Position numbers and translations under genes: made by a program. Below are positions 40,246 to 48,275 of a DNA stretch of 64,000 nucleotides, piece by piece (position 1 is the first letter of the stretch; each line of letters starts with the position of its first letter). The notes under the pieces are model-generated. The model did not search any database, was not told where the DNA came from, and saw only the letters and a program-made list of their open reading frames with translations. Source of the DNA: Gramella sp. MAR_2010_147 (lineage in GTDB: Bacteria; Bacteroidota; Bacteroidia; Flavobacteriales; Flavobacteriaceae); the NCBI RefSeq assembly GCF_900105135.1, contig NZ_LT629741.1, forward strand, positions 1,674,001 through 1,738,000, in the 5' to 3' direction.

Positions 40246-41763
40246 ATGCCAATTCCATTAGTCAACTCCATAGCTTCCTGGTTTCTGAAAAAGAGAATCC
40301 ATCAAATGGAATTGTTTATAAAATACCCGCATGAAGTTCAAAATGAGCTTCTTAAAAACCTTCTATCCAAAGCAAAAAATACCGAGTTTGGCAAACGTTA
40401 TAATTTTTCAGAAATCACCTCTTATGAAACTTTTAAAGAGCGTGTTCCAATTCAGAAATATGAGGATTATCAAGACGTTATAGAGCGGAGTAGAAAAGGG
40501 GAATCGAATATTTTCTGGCCTACTCCAATTAGATGGTTTGCAAAATCCAGCGGTACTACCAGTGCGAAAAGTAAATTTATTCCGGTAAGCCAGGATTCGC
40601 TTGAAGAATGTCACTATGCCGCCGGAAAAGATCTTTTATGCATCTATCTGAATAACAATCCGCAGTCACAGATGTTCACCGGAAAGAGTTTGAGGCTTGG
40701 CGGCAGCAAGGAGCTTTATCAGGAAAATGGCACTTCTTACGGCGATCTTTCTGCAATATTGATAGATAATATGCCTTTCTGGGCTGAATTTAGCAGTACC
40801 CCGAGCAATGAAGTTTCCCTGATGCATGATTGGGAATATAAAATGCAGGCGATTGTTGATGAAACGACAAGGGAAAGAGTAACCAGCCTTGCCGGAGTTC
40901 CCAGCTGGATGTTGGTTTTACTGAATAATGTACTGGAAACAACCGGAAAACAAAGCCTTTTTGAAGTTTGGCCACATCTGGAAGCTTATTTTCACGGCGG
41001 GGTAAGTTTTGAGCCCTATGCTTCTCAATATCAAAAGATACTACCAAAAGAGGATTTCAGGTTTTATGAGATCTATAATGCTTCTGAAGGTTTCTTTGCC
41101 TGTCAGGATCATAACGACACCAAAGACCTGCTGTTAATGCTTGATTATGGTATTTTTTATGAATTTATTCCGATGGATCAATATGGAACTGATGAAGAAA
41201 TGGCAATTCCTTTAAGTGAGGTTGAAATTGGTAAAAATTATGCAGTGGTAATTACCACCAATGCCGGGCTTTGGAGATATAAGATCGGGGATACAGTACG
41301 GTTTACAGATATAAATCCATACAGAATCAAGGTTTCCGGAAGAACCAAGCATCACATTAACGTTTTTGGAGAAGAATTAATCATTGAAAATGCCGAATCT
41401 GCTCTCAAAAAAGTTTGCCTTATTACCAATTGTGAAATTATAGATTATACTGTGGCTCCTATTTTCATGGAAGGAAAAGAAAAAGGTGCTCATGAGTGGA
41501 TCGTGGAATTTAAAACCGCACCTAAAGATTTCGAAAATTTCACCAGACAATTAGATCTTGCTTTGCAAGAGGTAAACAGCGATTATGAAGCTAAGCGCTA
41601 CAATAATATGACGCTGAATATGCCAAAGATCCACCAGGCACGTAAAGATCTTTTTTATGACTGGTTGAAGAAGCATGATAAACTTGGCGGTCAGCATAAA
41701 ATCCCAAGGCTTTCCAATTCCCGTACTTATTTAGAAGAATTACTAAAGATGGAAAGGGAATAA
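40246..41763 (+). CDS. GH3 auxin-responsive-promoter family protein
   Basis: A 505-residue ANL-type adenylating enzyme of the GH3 family. The ATP loop is RWFAKSSGTTSAKSKFIPVS, the middle motif is FYEIYNASEGFFACQ, and the hinge and C-terminal domain follow (VSGRTKHHINVFGEELIIENAE). Plant GH3 enzymes join amino acids to jasmonate or auxin; bacterial homologues make acyl-amide compounds in unknown pathways. It stands alone with a weak terminator. Interesting as a possible amide-bond former of a signalling or lipid product, but the substrate is not visible. Confidence 0.9.
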   Translation: MPIPLVNSIASWFLKKRIHQMELFIKYPHEVQNELLKNLLSKAKNTEFGKRYNFSEITSYETFKERVPIQKYEDYQDVIERSRKGESNIFWPTPIRWFAKSSGTTSAKSKFIPVSQDSLEECHYAAGKDLLCIYLNNNPQSQMFTGKSLRLGGSKELYQENGTSYGDLSAILIDNMPFWAEFSSTPSNEVSLMHDWEYKMQAIVDETTRERVTSLAGVPSWMLVLLNNVLETTGKQSLFEVWPHLEAYFHGGVSFEPYASQYQKILPKEDFRFYEIYNASEGFFACQDHNDTKDLLLMLDYGIFYEFIPMDQYGTDEEMAIPLSEVEIGKNYAVVITTNAGLWRYKIGDTVRFTDINPYRIKVSGRTKHHINVFGEELIIENAESALKKVCLITNCEIIDYTVAPIFMEGKEKGAHEWIVEFKTAPKDFENFTRQLDLALQEVNSDYEAKRYNNMTLNMPKIHQARKDLFYDWLKKHDKLGGQHKIPRLSNSRTYLEELLKMERE

Positions 41764-41766
41764 AAA

Positions 41767-41792
41767 AACCGCTGAAAGATATCAACGGTTTT
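41767..41792. terminator. Weak terminator after the GH3 gene
   Basis: AACCGCTGA and TCAACGGTT pair with one mismatch and a six-base loop between convergent genes. Confidence 0.5.
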
Positions 41793-41815
41793 CATAATAT
41801 CGAGTCACTGAAAAT

Positions 41816-43105
41816 CTATAATTTTTTTGACACGTTATCTACCCCCTTAATTGTTTTATCAAGGTCTTCATAAGAAAGTGCTTCGCTAATAAACCAGGTT
41901 TCGTAGGCACTTGGTGCGATATAAATTCCGTTTTCCAGCATCCCGTGAAAGAATTTATTAAAAGTTCCCAGATTTGCAGATTTAGCTGCGGAAGCAAAAT
42001 CGGTTACCGGTTCTGTTCCGAAGTGAACTGATATCATTGATCCCACTCTGTTTATGGTAAAATCGATATTATTCTCTGTAAGAACTTTTTCCATACCCTC
42101 ATGAAGATATCTGGTCTTTTTATCGATACTTTCAAAAATCTCTCTTTTACTATCCAGTTCAGTAAGCATTGCTAATCCAGCAGCCATCGCCAATGGATTA
42201 CCACTAAGTGTTCCCGCCTGATAAACCGGGCCAACAGGCGCCAGATAGTCCATGATTTCATTTCTGGCAGCAAAAGCGCCTACAGGCAAACCACCACCTA
42301 TCACTTTTCCAAAACATACAATATCTGCCTTTACTCCTGCTCTTTCCTGAACTCCGCCTGGAGCAAGTCTGAATCCGGTCATTACCTCATCAAAAACAAG
42401 CAAAATTCCAGTTTCATCGCAGATCTTTCTCAATCCTTCCAGAAAACCTTCGGCTGGCGGAATACACCCCATATTTCCGGCAACCGGTTCCAGAATGATA
42501 CAGGAAATTTCATCTTTATTCGCTTCAACCAGCTCTTTTACATTTTCCAGATCGTTGTATTTGGCCAGCAAGGTATCTTTCGCAGTTCCCTGAGTAACTC
42601 CCGGACTATTTGGTGTCCCAAAAGTCACTGCACCACTTCCAGCCTGGATCAGGAAAGAATCACTATGCCCGTGATAGCAACCGGCAAATTTGATGATCTT
42701 TTCTTTTCCGGTAAATCCACGTGCAAGCCGAACGGCACTCATACAAGCTTCAGTGCCCGAATTCACCATTCTAATCTTATCTATATTCGGAACCATTTTT
42801 ACTGCCAGTTCTGCGATCTTAGTTTCTATCTCAGTAGGCGTTCCAAATGAAGTTCCTTTTTTAGCTTTTTCAATTACTGCATCGATCACCGGCTTGTGTG
42901 CGTGCCCCAAAATAAGCGGCCCCCAGGAATTGATATAATCAATTAATTTATTTCCATCTTCATCATACAAATAAGCACCTTCAGCTTTTTCTACGAAAAT
43001 AGGTTCACCCCCAACAGCTTTAAAAGCTCTTACCGGGGAATTCACCCCACCAGGAATTACTTTTTGTGCTTCTGTGAATAATTGACTACTTCTTTTATAA
43101 ATCAT
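41816..43105 (-). CDS. hemL: Glutamate-1-semialdehyde 2,1-aminomutase
   Basis: A 429-residue PLP enzyme of heme synthesis, converting glutamate-1-semialdehyde to 5-aminolevulinate. [18 protein letters not shown] is the family start, [22 protein letters not shown] and [10 protein letters not shown] are the PLP regions, [10 protein letters not shown] binds the ring, and [16 protein letters not shown] holds the Schiff-base lysine. Full length; no hemA or hemB gene is near. Followed upstream in transcription by the glucosaminidase gene in the same direction but with a repeat between. Confidence 0.96.
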   Translation of the reverse strand: MIYKRSSQLFTEAQKVIPGGVNSPVRAFKAVGGEPIFVEKAEGAYLYDEDGNKLIDYINSWGPLILGHAHKPVIDAVIEKAKKGTSFGTPTEIETKIAELAVKMVPNIDKIRMVNSGTEACMSAVRLARGFTGKEKIIKFAGCYHGHSDSFLIQAGSGAVTFGTPNSPGVTQGTAKDTLLAKYNDLENVKELVEANKDEISCIILEPVAGNMGCIPPAEGFLEGLRKICDETGILLVFDEVMTGFRLAPGGVQERAGVKADIVCFGKVIGGGLPVGAFAARNEIMDYLAPVGPVYQAGTLSGNPLAMAAGLAMLTELDSKREIFESIDKKTRYLHEGMEKVLTENNIDFTINRVGSMISVHFGTEPVTDFASAAKSANLGTFNKFFHGMLENGIYIAPSAYETWFISEALSYEDLDKTIKGVDNVSKKL

Positions 43106-43161
43106 AAATGACCTTTTATTTTTTACACCTCTCCTGAACTTGATTCAGAATGGCGTCTCGT
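43106..43161. repeat. Short REP-like motif, copy 4
   Basis: CTCCTGAACTTGATTCAGAAT at 43131-43151 is a single arm of the REP-like core in the gap between the glucosaminidase and hemL genes. Confidence 0.5.
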
Positions 43162-43983
43162 TTATTTTATACTTAATATTTGACCTATTGAAATGTTATT
43201 ACTTCTTAAGCCATTCATTTCCTTTATTTCTTCCACCGAGGTATTATATTTCTTTGAAATGGAATAAAGGGTATCCCCCTTCTGAACCTGATGCGTTTCA
43301 GACCCTTTTTTTGGTTGAGCCGTATATCTGGGAGCTGGCCGGTTTGTTACATCATCATCAAACTTATACAGCTCATATCTTTCAATAAGGTCTATCAATT
43401 TATCGGGATACCTGCGATCTGTAGCATAACCGGCTTTTCTCAATCCTTTTGCCCAGCCTTTATAATCATCTATATCCAGATCAAATAATTCCGAATACCT
43501 GCCTCTTCCTGAAAGGAACAAAGAATGGTCCCGATAAGAATATTTTGCATGCTTATACTTTCTAAAGCATTCTCCCTTTCTATCGTCATCATGATAGACT
43601 TTTTCGCCGTTCCAGTCATGGCATTTTATTCCGAAGTGATTATTAGCTCTTCTGGTAAGATCTCCATTTCCCGCTCCAGACTCTAAAATTCCCTGAGCCA
43701 GTGTAATACTTGCAGGAATTTTATATAATTTCATTTCTTCCTGTGCTATGGGGGCATAATCCCTGATGTAATCCTCCACTCTATAATGGTATGAATTACG
43801 AGGCATTTCTTCTTTTACATCATCTACCACCTCCGCAGGAGTTTCACGATTCTTTTCTCCTTTATTATCAATTTCAACATTATCCTTTCTAGTCACTACT
43901 TTCTTTTTACTTCCACAGGAAGCTGCAAAGATAATGATCAATAAAAGCGATAAAATGCGGGTAATCTTCATAATATTATTCAA
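43162..43983 (-). CDS. Glucosaminidase lipoprotein with LysM domain
   Basis: A 273-residue cell-wall hydrolase. The start gives a lipoprotein signal (MNNIMKITRILSLLLIIIFAASC, lipid on Cys23). The mannosyl-glycoprotein glucosaminidase domain (about residues 75-210) has ITLAQGILESGAGNGDLTRRANNHFGIKC, with the catalytic Glu in ILESG, and RYPDKLIDLIERYELY. The end is one LysM (VQKGDTLYSISKKYNTSVEEIKEMNGL...IGQILSI) that binds peptidoglycan. Acts on peptidoglycan from the outer-membrane side. It overlaps the ACC-deaminase-like gene by eight bases. Confidence 0.92.
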   Translation of the reverse strand: MNNIMKITRILSLLLIIIFAASCGSKKKVVTRKDNVEIDNKGEKNRETPAEVVDDVKEEMPRNSYHYRVEDYIRDYAPIAQEEMKLYKIPASITLAQGILESGAGNGDLTRRANNHFGIKCHDWNGEKVYHDDDRKGECFRKYKHAKYSYRDHSLFLSGRGRYSELFDLDIDDYKGWAKGLRKAGYATDRRYPDKLIDLIERYELYKFDDDVTNRPAPRYTAQPKKGSETHQVQKGDTLYSISKKYNTSVEEIKEMNGLRSNNISIGQILSIK

Positions 43984-44902
43984 TTTGAGGCAGCTTTTTT
44001 TTCTTCAAAAACCGGTTCATCCCTTCAATTCCCTGCAAGCCACCGGTATGAATTGCAAGTATTTTAGAATTCGCAGGGAAATAACCCCGCTTTATGAGGT
44101 CAAAAATACCAAAAAGTAATTTTCCTGTATAGACTGGATCTAGATTGATTTTATATTTTTTACTGAAATCATTAATGAAGTTGATCAACTCTTCATTAAC
44201 CTTAGCATAACCACTAAAATGATAATCTTTTATAAGGCTCCAATTCGTTTTGGCAACAAGTTTCGAAATTTCATCTTTGAGATGATCTGATTTTAATGCG
44301 GAAAACCCTAAAATATGTTGAAAGCTCGAAGCGGCATTGATCAAACCAGCCAAAGTCCCCCCGGTACCTACAGAAGAGCAGATAAAATTAAAATCTCTAT
44401 CCTTTTCTGAAAGTATTTCCTCACAACCTTTAATAGCTAAGTTGTTGGTTCCGCCTTCAGGAATTATGAAGGTTTCGAAATATTTGGTATTTAAATTTCC
44501 CAAAAATTCTTCAGCATCTTTCTCTCTATACGCTTCCCTACTGATGAATCCAAATTTCATTCCGCAGGAAGCTGCATATTTTAAAGTCGGGCTCCACTTT
44601 TCATCGGAGTTTTCCAGCTCTTCTCCCCGAATGATACCTATAGTTTCAAATCCCAATAGTTGTCCTGCCGCAGCGGTTGCTGAAATATGATTGGAATACG
44701 CCCCGCCAAAAGTCAAAATGGTATTTTTCCCTTCATTTTTAGCCTGCAGCAGGTTATATTTTAATTTTCGAAATTTATTACCGGAGACTTTAGAATGCAG
44801 CAGATCTTCTCTTTTGATCCAAAGCTGAATCCCACCTGGAAATTCAGTGATAAATTCATTTGGAATATCGTTAGAATGTCGCTTGTCAAAAAAGTCCTGC
44901 AT
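43976..44902 (-). CDS. ACC deaminase / D-cysteine desulfhydrase family enzyme
   Basis: A 308-residue fold-type II PLP enzyme. LWIKREDLLHSKVSGNKFRKLKYNL holds the Schiff-base lysine, TFGGAYSNHISATAAAG binds phosphate, and IPEGGTNNLAIKG and CSSVGTGGTLAGLI are typical of the family. Substrate choice between ACC and D-cysteine cannot be settled without the specificity tyrosines; D-cysteine or a related amino acid is common in marine relatives. It is coupled by eight overlapping bases to the glucosaminidase gene. Confidence 0.87.
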   Translation of the reverse strand: MQDFFDKRHSNDIPNEFITEFPGGIQLWIKREDLLHSKVSGNKFRKLKYNLLQAKNEGKNTILTFGGAYSNHISATAAAGQLLGFETIGIIRGEELENSDEKWSPTLKYAASCGMKFGFISREAYREKDAEEFLGNLNTKYFETFIIPEGGTNNLAIKGCEEILSEKDRDFNFICSSVGTGGTLAGLINAASSFQHILGFSALKSDHLKDEISKLVAKTNWSLIKDYHFSGYAKVNEELINFINDFSKKYKINLDPVYTGKLLFGIFDLIKRGYFPANSKILAIHTGGLQGIEGMNRFLKKKKLPQIE

Positions 44903-44949
44903 AAGTACAAAACTAGTTCAGTTGACTCAGAATAAATAAATATTACGAA

Positions 44950-45015
44950 AAATCATCATCCTGAATTTATTTCAGGATCTATTAGAAGCTGAAATAAATT
45001 CAGCTTGATGAATTA
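44950..45015. repeat. REP-like palindrome, copy 5
   Basis: TCATCCTGAATTTATTTCAGG and the inverted GCTGAAATAAATTCAGCTTGA form a long stem in the gap downstream of the 108-residue gene. Confidence 0.65.
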
Positions 45016-45028
45016 ACTAAAGTAAGGA

Positions 45029-45355
45029 TCAAAGAAATTTCCGAAAAGCCCAAAGAGGTCTATTTTTCAAATAACTAAGATCGTGTTCCCGCCTGTAAGC
45101 TTCCCGTTCAAAACTAATATTTCGGTAAGCCAGCATGCCGTCACGACAATCTATATATCGCACAAAAAATTCGATAGCATACCAAACGTAAAAGAATAAC
45201 ACCAGCAGCTCGAGTTGCTGCCTGAGATGAATCTTTTCATGATTTAGAAAGAATTCGTCTTTCTTTAATCGCTTATCCTGTAAAATCACAAAAGGCCATA
45301 AACTTATACCTTTAAACCTGCCGGAAAGCAACCTTTTGTTGACGATCAAAATCAT
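45029..45355 (-). CDS. Small membrane-linked protein with HExxH-like motif
   Basis: A 108-residue protein with an HEKIH motif (FFLNHEKIHLRQQLEL) at about 37-48 directly before a hydrophobic helix (LLVLFFYVWYAIEFFV). It ends in basic residues (YRNISFEREAYRREHDLSYL). The HExxH next to a membrane helix recalls the core of M56/BlaR1-like or M48 peptidases, but most of such a protein is missing. It may be a mini-metalloprotease or a non-catalytic relative. Divergent from the DUF5522 gene. Confidence 0.7.
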   Translation of the reverse strand: MILIVNKRLLSGRFKGISLWPFVILQDKRLKKDEFFLNHEKIHLRQQLELLVLFFYVWYAIEFFVRYIDCRDGMLAYRNISFEREAYRREHDLSYLKNRPLWAFRKFL

Positions 45356-45375
45356 GCTTTCAAGATAAGAAATTG

Positions 45376-45383
45376 TATTTTAG
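45376..45383 (+). promoter_or_regulatory. Possible -7 box before the DUF5522 gene
   Basis: TATTTTAG, one base from TAnnTTTG, ends four bases before the ATG at 45388, in the narrow divergent gap. This would make a leaderless message. Confidence 0.35.
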
Positions 45384-45387
45384 CCCT

Positions 45388-45558
45388 ATGAATTTTCAGA
45401 AAAAAAGAATTCCGTTAGAAGATGGGGATTATTACCTTACCCCGGAAGGCTACCGCTGTTTTACTGAACAATATCACCTAAAAAGAGGTTATTGCTGTGA
45501 AAGCGGCTGCAGGCATTGCCCCTACGGATATAACAAAAAGACCAACTCTCAAGAATAA
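45388..45558 (+). CDS. DUF5522 small Cys-rich protein
   Basis: A 56-residue protein. The ATG at 45388 (MNFQKKRIPLEDGDYY) is preferred to a TTG five codons upstream, because that TTG lies in the promoter-like sequence. The tail CCESGCRHCPYGYNKK with its cysteines is the DUF5522 hallmark and probably binds a metal or an Fe-S cluster. It starts upstream of hutU by about seven bases of spacer and is likely in the same transcript. Function unknown. Confidence 0.8.
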   Translation: MNFQKKRIPLEDGDYYLTPEGYRCFTEQYHLKRGYCCESGCRHCPYGYNKKTNSQE

Positions 45559-45564
45559 TACAAA

Positions 45565-47553
45565 ATGAATTTTAAAGATCAGATACTTGAAGGGATTCCT
45601 GATGAATTACCTGAAGCGAAAGCATATGACCCAGCTCTGAATCATGCACCAAAGCGGAAGAAAATTCTGGATAAAGAAGAAGAGAAACTGGCTCTTGAAA
45701 ATGCGCTAAGGTATTTTGACAAAAAACATCATAAAACGCTACTTCCTGAATTTAGAGAGGAACTCGAAAAATACGGCAGGATCTATATGTACCGTTTTAA
45801 ACCAGACTATGATTTTTATGCCAGGCCAATAGATGAATATCCGGGAAAAAGCATACAGGCTAAAGGAATTATGCTGATGATCCAGAATAACCTGGATCCG
45901 GAAGTTGCGCAACATCCTGAAGAATTAATCACTTATGGAGGGAATGGAGCTGTATTTCAGAATTGGGCCCAGTATCGCTTGACCATGCAGTACCTTGCGA
46001 TTATGGACAATAAGCAGACTTTAGCAATGTATTCTGGTCATCCCATGGGCTTATTCCCGTCAAATAAAAACGCCCCCAGAGTTGTGGTTACAAACGGAAT
46101 GATGATTCCAAATTATTCACAACCTGATGACTGGGAGAAATTTAATGCTTTGGGAGTTACCCAGTATGGGCAGATGACCGCGGGAAGTTATATGTATATT
46201 GGTCCGCAGGGAATTGTTCACGGTACCACTATTACCGTTTTAAATGCTGGCAGAAAGATCTCAAAACATGGTGAAGATCTTAAAGGAAAATTATTTGTGA
46301 CTTCCGGACTAGGAGGAATGAGTGGTGCTCAGCCAAAAGCCGGAAATATTGCCGGTTGCATTACTATTTGTGCAGAAGTGAATCCTAAAGCAACTCAAAC
46401 CAGGCATAAGCAGGGTTGGGTAGATGAAGTGATTGATGATGTAGAAAACCTAGCAGAAAGGGTTAGAAAAGCAAAAGCAGATAAAGAAGTGGTTTCCATT
46501 GCTTACCAGGGCAATGTGGTGGAGATCTGGGAGTATTTCGCTGAGCATGATATTTATATAGACCTGGGGAGCGATCAAACTTCTTTACACAATCCATGGG
46601 CCGGAGGTTATTACCCGGTAGATCTAGGTTTTGAAGAGGCTAATGAAATGATGGCTTCAGATCCCGAATTATTTAAAGAAAAAGTTCAGGAAAGCTTAAG
46701 AAGACAGGCAGCTGCAATAAATAGACACACCAAGAAAGGCACCTATTTCTTTGACTACGGAAATGCTTTTTTACTGGAAGCTTCCAGAGCTGGAGCCGAT
46801 ATTATGAGCAAAGACGGAAAAGATTTTAGATATCCTAGTTATGTTCAGGATATCATGGGACCTATGTGTTTTGATTATGGCTTTGGACCCTTTAGATGGG
46901 TTTGTGCTTCAAGGAAAGATGAAGATCTTCAGAAAACTGATGAGATCGCTACCGAAGTATTAAGCAAACTAAAAGAAAAATCACCTGCTGAAATTCAGCA
47001 ACAAATGCAGGATAATATTCAATGGATCAGAGGTGCACGGGAGAATAAACTTGTAGTGGGTTCAAAAGCAAGAATTCTGTATGCAGATGCTGAAGGAAGA
47101 ATTGCGATTGCCAAAGCATTTAACGATGCGATTGGTCGCGGCGAGATTGGACCGGTAGTTCTTGGACGAGATCATCACGATGTTTCGGGAACCGATTCCC
47201 CGTATCGTGAAACCTCTAATATCTATGATGGATCACGCTACACCGCAGATATGGCCATACAAAACGTTATAGGTGATAGTTTTCGAGGAGCTACCTGGGT
47301 AAGTATCCATAATGGCGGCGGAGTAGGTTGGGGCGAGGTTGTAAATGGTGGATTCGGCATGATTCTTGAAGGTGATAAAGCATCAGAAGACCGGTTGAAA
47401 TCTATGTTGTTCTGGGATGTAAATAACGGTATTTCCCGTAGATCCTGGGCTAGGAATAAGGAAGCCGTATTTGCAGCAAAGCGTGCAATGGATATGAATC
47501 CTCAGTTAAAAGTTACGATTCCTAATCTTGTAGATCCGGCTCTTTTAGATTAA
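45565..47553 (+). CDS. hutU: Urocanate hydratase
   Basis: A 662-residue urocanase, longer than the common 555-residue form, as in Bacteroidetes. It converts urocanate to imidazolone propionate using a tightly bound NAD. Seen are ITYGGNGAVFQNWAQY, MYSGHPMGLFPS, the NAD loop VTSGLGGMSGAQPKAGNIAG, and the active-site region FGFGPFRWVCAS with its cysteine. The end has NGGGVGWGEVVNGGFGM. No hutH, hutI or hutG gene is next to it, so the pathway is scattered or incomplete here. Confidence 0.95.
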   Translation: MNFKDQILEGIPDELPEAKAYDPALNHAPKRKKILDKEEEKLALENALRYFDKKHHKTLLPEFREELEKYGRIYMYRFKPDYDFYARPIDEYPGKSIQAKGIMLMIQNNLDPEVAQHPEELITYGGNGAVFQNWAQYRLTMQYLAIMDNKQTLAMYSGHPMGLFPSNKNAPRVVVTNGMMIPNYSQPDDWEKFNALGVTQYGQMTAGSYMYIGPQGIVHGTTITVLNAGRKISKHGEDLKGKLFVTSGLGGMSGAQPKAGNIAGCITICAEVNPKATQTRHKQGWVDEVIDDVENLAERVRKAKADKEVVSIAYQGNVVEIWEYFAEHDIYIDLGSDQTSLHNPWAGGYYPVDLGFEEANEMMASDPELFKEKVQESLRRQAAAINRHTKKGTYFFDYGNAFLLEASRAGADIMSKDGKDFRYPSYVQDIMGPMCFDYGFGPFRWVCASRKDEDLQKTDEIATEVLSKLKEKSPAEIQQQMQDNIQWIRGARENKLVVGSKARILYADAEGRIAIAKAFNDAIGRGEIGPVVLGRDHHDVSGTDSPYRETSNIYDGSRYTADMAIQNVIGDSFRGATWVSIHNGGGVGWGEVVNGGFGMILEGDKASEDRLKSMLFWDVNNGISRRSWARNKEAVFAAKRAMDMNPQLKVTIPNLVDPALLD

Positions 47554-47581
47554 AAACTTATATAATTTTAAAATCTAACCT

Positions 47582-48124
47582 ATGAAATTTCTAAAATTTA
47601 CTCCTGTGCTGCTTATTTTCGCAGTAGTTTTAACTTCCTGCAGCAGTGTTAGGGTTGCTTCAGATTACGATCGTGAAGCCGACTTTAATAAATATGGTAC
47701 TTACGCTTTCTTCAAACCCGGCATAGACAAAGCCGAAATCTCTGATCTGGATAAGAAAAGAATTTTAAGAGCTATTGAAACTGAAATGGAGAAAAATGGG
47801 TTTACAAAATCTGAAGATCCAGACCTTCTTGTGAGCATATTTACAAAAACCAATGAAAATATAAATATCTATCAAAACAACTATCCTTACTGGGGTTATG
47901 GCTGGGGATGGAACCCGTGGTATTGGGGAAGTGGTTTTAATACCGTAAATAGGACCAGCGAGGGAACACTTTATATAGATCTTATAGATTCCGAAGGAAA
48001 AGAACTGGTTTGGCAGGGAATGGGAACTGCAGCACTTGCAAGCCAGGTAAATAAAAAACAGGAACGTATCAATGAGATCGTTGCTAAGATCATGGAAAAA
48101 TATCCTCCTGGAATGGAGAGGTAA
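47582..48124 (+). CDS. DUF4136 lipoprotein
   Basis: A 180-residue lipoprotein with signal MKFLKFTPVLLIFAVVLTSC (lipid on Cys20). SVRVASDYDREADFNKYGTYAFF is the DUF4136 start, and DPDLLVSIFTKTNENI..YYW and the GTLYIDLIDSEGKELVWQGMGT block complete it. A Trp/Tyr/Gly-rich patch (WGYGWGWNPWYWGS) in the middle may contact membrane or glycans. Common in Bacteroidetes, function unknown. Lies 28 bases after hutU and ends at a strong terminator. Confidence 0.88.
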   Translation: MKFLKFTPVLLIFAVVLTSCSSVRVASDYDREADFNKYGTYAFFKPGIDKAEISDLDKKRILRAIETEMEKNGFTKSEDPDLLVSIFTKTNENINIYQNNYPYWGYGWGWNPWYWGSGFNTVNRTSEGTLYIDLIDSEGKELVWQGMGTAALASQVNKKQERINEIVAKIMEKYPPGMER

Positions 48125-48164
48125 CCTTATAAATTCCGAAAGGAATAGATTGGATAATTTATAG

Positions 48165-48194
48165 AAAATGCCCCTTTAAAGAGGGGCATTTTTA
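48165..48194 (+). terminator. Terminator after the DUF4136 gene
   Basis: AAATGCCCCT and AGGGGCATTT form a stem with a short loop and a T-run, about 40 bases after the stop codon. Confidence 0.8.
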
Positions 48195-48275
48195 TAGACA
48201 GTCGTGAACCAATATCTTTCCCTTTCTCTGGCAAATTTTGTACTTTTAACGCAAACGTTTTAGTAAAACTGAATC

